64,000 bases of DNA from Cocos nucifera. Its lineage: Eukaryota; Streptophyta; Magnoliopsida; Arecales; Arecaceae. The position numbers were made by a program, and so were the translations under genes. Shown here piece by piece: positions 58,611 to 64,000 of this stretch (positions are counted from its first letter, which is position 1; each line of letters begins with the position of its first letter). The notes beneath the pieces were generated by a model that did not search any database, was not told the DNA's origin, and worked only from the letters and a program-made list of their open reading frames with translations. The DNA lies in the NCBI GenBank assembly GCA_006176705.1, contig QRFJ01000055.1, positions 806,001-870,000 on the forward strand, written 5' to 3'.

Positions 58611-60204
58611 TGTTGATCCCATGATTGATTTTGATGATTACCAAATTTTGAGTATATTATATATCTAATTATGTATTTCAAGAATATGTGTATGATTTTT
58701 CAAGTATCTAAAATGAAGATTTTATCTTAAGGATAAATCCTCTCATGATGCCATGCCAAAATACTTAAAAGAATAAATTCATACATATTTGAATGACTTG
58801 ATATGAAGAAAATAAGATTGAAAGAAGAAAAAATAAAATTGAAAGAAGCAATTATATTTAGAAGAGATTGGGATCAAGAAATTCAAGTTTGGAAAGTCAA
58901 ATAATGAAGAAAAATGAAGTCAGAAATTTTTGAGCCATCTCCTAAAAATTTGGAGGCTTTTTCAGAAAATTTGGAGACTTCTCCAACAAATTTAGAGACT
59001 TCTCCAAGCTGTTTGGCATGCCTGTACATTGCCCTGGCATAGGTTCGAGAGGTCTCAAAAACAGCTTGAGACTTCTCCATTTCAGGAGACAAAAACCTCA
59101 TTTCTGTATTCTAAGATCGAGACATCTTGAAAATTTTCGAGACTTCTTGAAGTAAAATCGAGACATCTCCAAAATTCTTAAGACTTCTCGAAGTGAAATT
59201 GAGACTTCTCCATTTACGTGGACGCCTTCAATGGCTAGTTTCAGCAATCCTTTCAATGGCTATTTCTCCACCCCAACAGCTATTTCAGAGCTTTCAATGG
59301 CTAGAACCCACTCTCCGACCATCTCCAAGGATATTTAAAGATGGAGAATCAATTAAAAAGTAAGATTAAGAGATTTAAAGAGAGAATCTTTTAGTTTTGA
59401 TAAGAAACATTGAAAATCCAAAGAAAAGAAAAAAGAGGAGAAAGTTGTGCATAGATTTCAGTAAGCCTTCAAAGTAATCTTCTCCAATATCTTTCACATC
59501 CTCTCAAGTATAAATTAAAGAAAAGCCAAGCCTCAATCGAGCACATCATCAGCTTCTTCTTTGGGATTTGAAGAGTTTCAATTCTATTTTTACTTTTATG
59601 TTGAAATTTTATAATTATATTTTTATTTCTTTACAAGTTTCTTTGGAGGAAAGAGACTTGGGGATTAGGCCCATCCAAGTCTAAAATTGGACTTGTTAGA
59701 TTTTGGTTGGTTGGCCCAAAAAATCAATTGGATTATTAGTGAACCCGAAAAACTAATGGTGCAAGGTTTTGGTTGGTGTTCTTGTGAAAATTAACTAGAT
59801 TTGTTTGTGAGCCTAAAAAAATAGACACACTATAATCAAGGATGGATTATAGTAAAATTATCAAGAGAAGCTTGGAGAGTAGACGTAGGTGCGGATTGCA
59901 CCGAACCACTATAAAACTTTATATATTTGTCTTGTTGCTTTACTTCTTGCTTTCCTTGGTTTCTTTACTTTGTTATTATTTCTGATTTTCATTATTTATA
60001 TTCTTAGTTTGCATACACTATCTTACTTCCATTATAGCTTAAAGCTTTCACCTCACAAACTCTTTATTTTACTTAAATTAAGGCACATATTTGTTTAAAA
60101 AGCAAATTTGGTTAAAATTTTTATAAGACCCAATTCAACCTCCACCCCACCCCCACCCCCCCACCCCCCGCCCCACCTTCTTGGGTTGCAACTTCTGGGC
60201 AATA
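58611..60204 (+). mobile_element. Solo LTR of the gag-only element family (1594 bp)
   Basis: Starts TGTTGATCCCATGATTG and ends GGGCAATA. It is homologous to 19698-21165 and 25135-26614 and in the same orientation. There is no primer site or internal region, and GATGC flanks both sides. It is more diverged than the paired LTRs. Its GAGAC/GTCTC block is at 58945-59215 and its TATA has decayed. Confidence 0.94.
60141..60177. repeat. C-rich run in the solo LTR
   Basis: Five or more runs of four to seven C within 37 bp, where the related LTRs have plain CACCTTCCCTC. The minus strand therefore has a G-quadruplex-type pattern. Confidence 0.85.
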
Positions 60205-60209
60205 GATGC
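60205..60209. repeat. TSD of solo LTR, right (GATGC)
   Basis: Perfect match to 58606-58610. Confidence 0.94.
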
Positions 60210-62398
60210 TATCAGGATGGAGCACTCATGAAAAGCTAGCATGTTCCTATTGTAAGGAGAATACAAAATCATTTCAACTTGAGAATGGGTGTAAGTCTTA
60301 TTGGTTCGATTGTCATTATCAATTTCTTCCCAAGCATAATTCTTTTCAAAAGCAGTGGGACAGTTTCAGGAGGAATAAGATAGAAAAAGACCATGCACCC
60401 CAATGCCTCCATGGTATGAAAGTGTTTTAGAGGGTATTCCAGTTGGACAAAGTCTCATTTGGCATTGAATTTGACAAACAGAAGCCTCGGAGGTTTGATA
60501 AAACTCATAATTGGATGAAGCGAAGCATCTTCTGGGAATTGTTGTACTAGTCCAACAATTTGATCCATCATAACCTTGACGTCATGCATATCAAGAAGAA
60601 TGTATTCAATAATGTTTTCTACATTATTATAGATGTTTAGGGCAAGATGAAGGATACTTCCGAGGCTCAAGTAGATATGAAAAACATATACAAGTGTCTT
60701 CTATTAGAGTTGGTTCAGGTGTCACCTAAAAAATTTTTGAAGCTAAAAGCATCTTATACCTTAGCAAGAGAGCAATTGAAGAACATTTGTGAATGGTGTA
60801 AATATCTTAAATTATCAGATGGTTATGCAAGTAATCTAGCTTGGTGCATTAATGTCAAAGATTGTAGATTCTATGGGCTAAAGAGCCATTACCATCATGT
60901 ATTCATGCAATGATTACTCCCATTAGCTTGGTGTGATCTCCTTTCCAACTCCATGTGGAGTTTTTTGATCAAGCTTAGCTTCTCTTTAAAGATATTTGTA
61001 CTACCAAACTATCCACCGACCACATCTCTAGTCTTAAGGCTAGCAGTATAGAGACCATATATAAGTTAAAGAAGATATTCTCTTTCAGCTTCTTTGACTG
61101 TATGGAGCACCTCATGATTCATCTAGCATATGAAGCTAAGGTGGAGGGTCCAGTGCAGTATAAGTGGATATATCCATTTAAAAGATACATGCATAGTCTG
61201 AAGAAAAAAGTAAAAAATAAGGTCTGAGTCAAAGGTTCTATTATGGAGGCTTACTAATAGAAGAGATTTCAAATTTTAGCCAACACTACTTTAATCGCAA
61301 TGTGCAGACCAAGCTGACTCAAGTGGACCAAAATGATGATGGTGTTGTTGAGGGATTAGAGTGGGAGATCTCAATATTTGCCTATCCCACTCGAGAATTT
61401 AGGCTTGAGATTTGTCAGATTTTCTTCGATACTGAACTTCGATAGGCAGAGACATAATTTGCCAAACTGCATGAAGATCGACTCATATGTCCTGTAAGTG
61501 TTCATCACAATTCCAACTCTTTAATTACTTATTTCAGTAGTATACTTATCTTATGTATGTTTAGGCAACATGATGAGATACTATAAGAAAAAAATCCGAG
61601 CATAAGTGATGAAAAAATATCAATACAATGCTCAGAGAACTTTGTATGTTGGTTTCATCAATTGATCATTCAATGTAGCGAGTTCATACCAAGAAAGCTG
61701 AGACCATTAGGTTACAAGCCTGAAAAATACATGACATGGTATAGTGGCTATAACGTAAATGGTTTCAAATTTCACATCCAGCAACATGAAAATTATAAAA
61801 GCATAATGAACAGTGGTATGTATATAAAAGACAGTTGGTAGGAAGATAAAGCAGAGAATGACTACTATGGAATCCTCGAAGAAGTGATTAAGATGAGTTA
61901 CATTGGAGATAATAGTGTTATTCTATTTAAGTGCCAATGGTTAGATATCGATAATGGTATGAAGGTTGATCCACAGCACGGACTTATTGAGATCAAACAC
62001 GAATTAAAAGCTTATGTCAATGATCCATTTATACTAGCTGCATAAGTTGTTCAAGTATATTATACTCCTTTTTCATCAAGAAAAAGAGAAAAAAAAGATT
62101 AATGGATTGTATGTAAAATTAAGCCTCGAGCCATTCATTATGCACTCGAAGAAGAAGAAGAGCCTTCATTATTAGAATACTTTCAGGAGGATGAGACAGT
62201 AGGAGTTCATCAATCCTTCGATAATGTGGAATTGGATGCTCCAAAAATTCTCTGACATAAAGATGGCTAACATTAGAAGGTAGATCCAACTAAGATTATT
62301 TTAAAGGACAATCCTCTCCAAGAAGAGGAAGAAGAAGAGGAAGAATTGAAAGAAGATTCCGAAGGATACCAAACATCTGAAAAGGCTAATGAGTAGTG

Positions 62399-62981
62399 CT
62401 AAGTATATAATTTTTGGATTATTTTAATTATTTATCTTGTATCATTTTAAATCTTACATTACCATCCATAATTATATAATTAATTAATTTAATAAATCTA
62501 TTTATTTTTATTTTCAAAGAGCATTGAACATGTCTTCTAAAGGGTGGAGCCATGCTAGTTGAGGATAGAATTCTCGAGGAGAGAGCGATCATGCGGCCAG
62601 CTCTCATGGTTCTATACTTCTCACACCAGATGGTAAGCTCTAGCACTTTATATATTCTTATTTATGTTATTTTATCAATTGTTAACTAATATAATATTCT
62701 TTGTATTAGATTTTTTATACTTAGGTTCGGATGATAGGGGGTCACCAATGATCCCATAGTCACATGTAGTAGCAACCATTAGCTCTCAGACACAACACTG
62801 TGGTCGAGGACTCGCCCAACTCATGGCACCTCCAACTTGGTTAGAGGATAGGCAGATCATCTATATTCAGAGCCGCTCATAAGTACTACATACTTAATTA
62901 ATATATTTAAAATTTAGTAATTTTAGAGTTAACATTTATTTTTTGAAATCAATTTTGTAGTATATTCAGAGAGCTTTTAAC
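62399..62981 (+). pseudogene. CACTA-2 intergenic region and start of second ORF, truncated
   Basis: After about 130 bp of AT-rich spacer, ATG at 62530 (MSSKGWSHAS-stop) and a reading near 62790-62875 (QHCGRGLAQLMAPPTWLEDR) resemble the start of a Transposase_24-type second ORF, in the position expected by analogy with CACTA-1. It is cut at 62982. Weak call. Confidence 0.4.
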
Positions 62982-64000
62982 TATTAGATATGTGTACCCT
63001 AGAAGCCAGAATTGGCTGACACTTGTAATACACTTCTAGGGGCAAAATTATAATTTTGATTATAAATAATAAAATGGGTTATTTTCTATCACATATGAGT
63101 ATTTAGTATCTGTGATACATCCTTTGAGTTAATATAATGATAATTCTTATTTTCAAAAGTTAAAAATTTAAGATAAAAATTTTTATTATTAACTCATAAA
63201 ATGCTCCTGACCATAGGATCATCATGAGGATAGTGATTGATCCGAAAGATTAGTGTAAAATCGCTTCTTTATAGTAGATGAGTCTTGAGTCTATGGTATA
63301 GAGACACCAGAGCAAGAGTACAGGTACTCATTAGAGAATGAGGGCACTGAGCGTGACCACCTCGAGTAGTCATAAGAAAGTCTACCTTCTCGTCGATGAC
63401 TGACTTGAAGTTACAGTGGTGTATCTGGTTCTTTGACCTGAGATGTATCGACAGTTCACCTTGAGGATGTTATAGTTTGACTACACCATGACTCGATCTC
63501 CTAGCCATTCAGAATCTTGAGGTGTATGTTGGCTATAGCATGTTCATTGTAGGAATTGGATTGCACCAAGATGGAATCTATCTACCTCAGTGGATGAGGA
63601 GCAACCCTATGATGATCATGAGAATCAAGTCCATAAGCCCATGGCCATGGCAGAGAGTGAAATAATAGAAAGAGTTTCTATTAAGATTTTCACATCGGAC
63701 TTGAATCGAATAATTAAATCATATGATAGAAATTAGGGTTTGACGAGTTCACCTTAACCCTAATCTGATCGGAGCTCAAGATAGAAGAACTTTATCACAT
63801 AAGTAGCTGCACCGAGAGATTCATCTTCAATTTTGATGGTTGCCATCATATACTGCTAGATGTCATTGGTGGATTTTGAGAGCAATTAGAATAATTTAGA
63901 TGATCGATCATTCTAGTTGTTAGAATCAAAAGAGTTCTGATCCATCGAAAGGAGTTTCGATGATGTTGATGATGGAGATCACGACATATCCCATTACCAT
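62982..64000 (+). repeat. LTR of the Copia A family, runs off the window
   Basis: Starts TATTAGATATGTGTACCC and aligns with 8904 to about 9920 through to the last base. As the full LTR is 2291 bp, about 1270 bp lies beyond. It could be a solo LTR or the 5' LTR of a second full element; the window cannot tell. The left flank TTAAC (62977-62981) would be the TSD. Confidence 0.92.

Larger units (their letters stand above)
57353..62398 (+). pseudogene. CACTA-2 transposase (TNP2-like), split by a solo LTR
   Basis: ATG at 57353 opens the N-terminal associated domain (MDRSWMDCRVVDAEIFVEYR). Next: YASKKMVKGLGLGYEKIDAC near 57920-57980; a broken ICDASRF/MRWHKE/SDHKAWKQFDACHPLFA run to about 58275; GPRHLDRSIDVYLRPLIDEL at 58438-58497; KKQNFIIKAVLMWTISDF; then YEML at the insertion. 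After the solo LTR the reading resumes SGWSTHEKLACSYCKENTKS (60212 on), then WFDCHYQFLPKHNSF. DUF4218-like sequence spans about 60570-61260, and a DUF4216-like part lies near 61860-62130 (YYGILEEVIKMSYIGDNSVI, NDPFILAA). The acidic end has stop TAG at 62394. No intron is clear here. Several stops and shifts make it non-functional. Confidence 0.9.
53402..62981 (+). mobile_element. CACTA-2 (En/Spm-type DNA transposon), right end not seen
   Basis: The left terminus is proposed at 53402 (CGCTATAAGAATTTTA, one base off a CACTATAAGAA-type end), immediately followed by ATTAGCGATGA subterminal repeats. It then holds two minisatellites, a second subterminal-repeat block, a TNP2-like transposase on the plus strand and the start of a second ORF. 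An LTR of the Copia A family cuts it at 62982. A solo LTR is nested at 58611-60204. Confidence 0.8.

Noticed and set aside
61566..61612. A CACTA terminus (ACTATAAGAAAAAAATCC then AAGTGATG)
   Set aside because: It resembles a CACTATAAGAA end with a subterminal motif, but the transposase reading continues across it on both sides; chance similarity.
1..64000. A new defence, biosynthetic or toxin system
   Set aside because: I read both strands for clustered non-TE genes and found only retroelement and transposon coding; nothing supports such a system.

Overview
This window is plant nuclear DNA made almost entirely of transposable elements. The evidence is the set of families: Ty1/Copia and Ty3/Gypsy LTR retrotransposons with plant-type primer sites (TGGTATCAGAGC, initiator-Met tRNA type), a Tat-type Gypsy element carrying an extra antisense ORF, CACTA (En/Spm) DNA transposons with intron-containing transposase genes, and nested insertions with solo LTRs. 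I find no convincing host gene, no tRNA or rRNA gene, and nothing bacterial. The species cannot be named from this sequence; a flowering plant with a repeat-rich genome is the safe reading. One 25-N assembly gap lies at 499-523.

Layout. (1) Start to 11194: Copia A, plus strand. Its 5' LTR begins off-window and is split by the gap and by an inverted fragment (524-1980). Then come primer site, leader, decayed gag and pol, and an intact-length 3' LTR (8904-11194). Copia A sits inside the integrase region of (2) Copia B, minus strand: pol remnant 11195-12390, leader 12391-14016, and, after a large insertion, leader end, primer site and 5' LTR (34711-37667). (3) Inside Copia B's leader sits a Tat-like Gypsy element (14017-34710, near-matching 5-bp target duplications). 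It has gag, protease, RT, two RNase H domains, integrase, an array of about 216-bp tandem repeats, and an antisense ORF with a 'putative gypsy type transposon' domain. (4) Inside the Gypsy integrase sits a gag-only, non-autonomous Copia-derived element (19698-26614) with perfect TATCC target duplications.

(5) 37668-45917: CACTA-1. It holds GC-rich, trinucleotide and GATC-rich minisatellites, a TNP2-like transposase with three visible introns, a second multi-intron ORF of the En/Spm Transposase_24 type, and a right end rich in subterminal repeats. (6) 45918-47387 is mostly unassigned. (7) 47388-52925: Copia C, Maximus/SIRE-like pol on the plus strand, split by a solo LTR of the Copia B family (48457-51145, perfect AAGAT duplications). 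(8) 53402-62981: CACTA-2. It has subterminal repeats, two minisatellites, a foldback element, and a TNP2 transposase split by a solo LTR of the gag-only family (58611-60204, perfect GATGC duplications). It is cut at 62982 by an LTR of the Copia A family that runs off the window.

Every coding region is decayed. Many of the stops and lost catalytic residues are C-to-T or G-to-A changes (Trp to stop, Gln to stop, integrase Asp to Asn, zinc-finger Cys to Tyr), as expected of long-methylated, silenced elements. The genes do not form a working pathway. They are layers of successive insertions, whose order can be read from the nesting.
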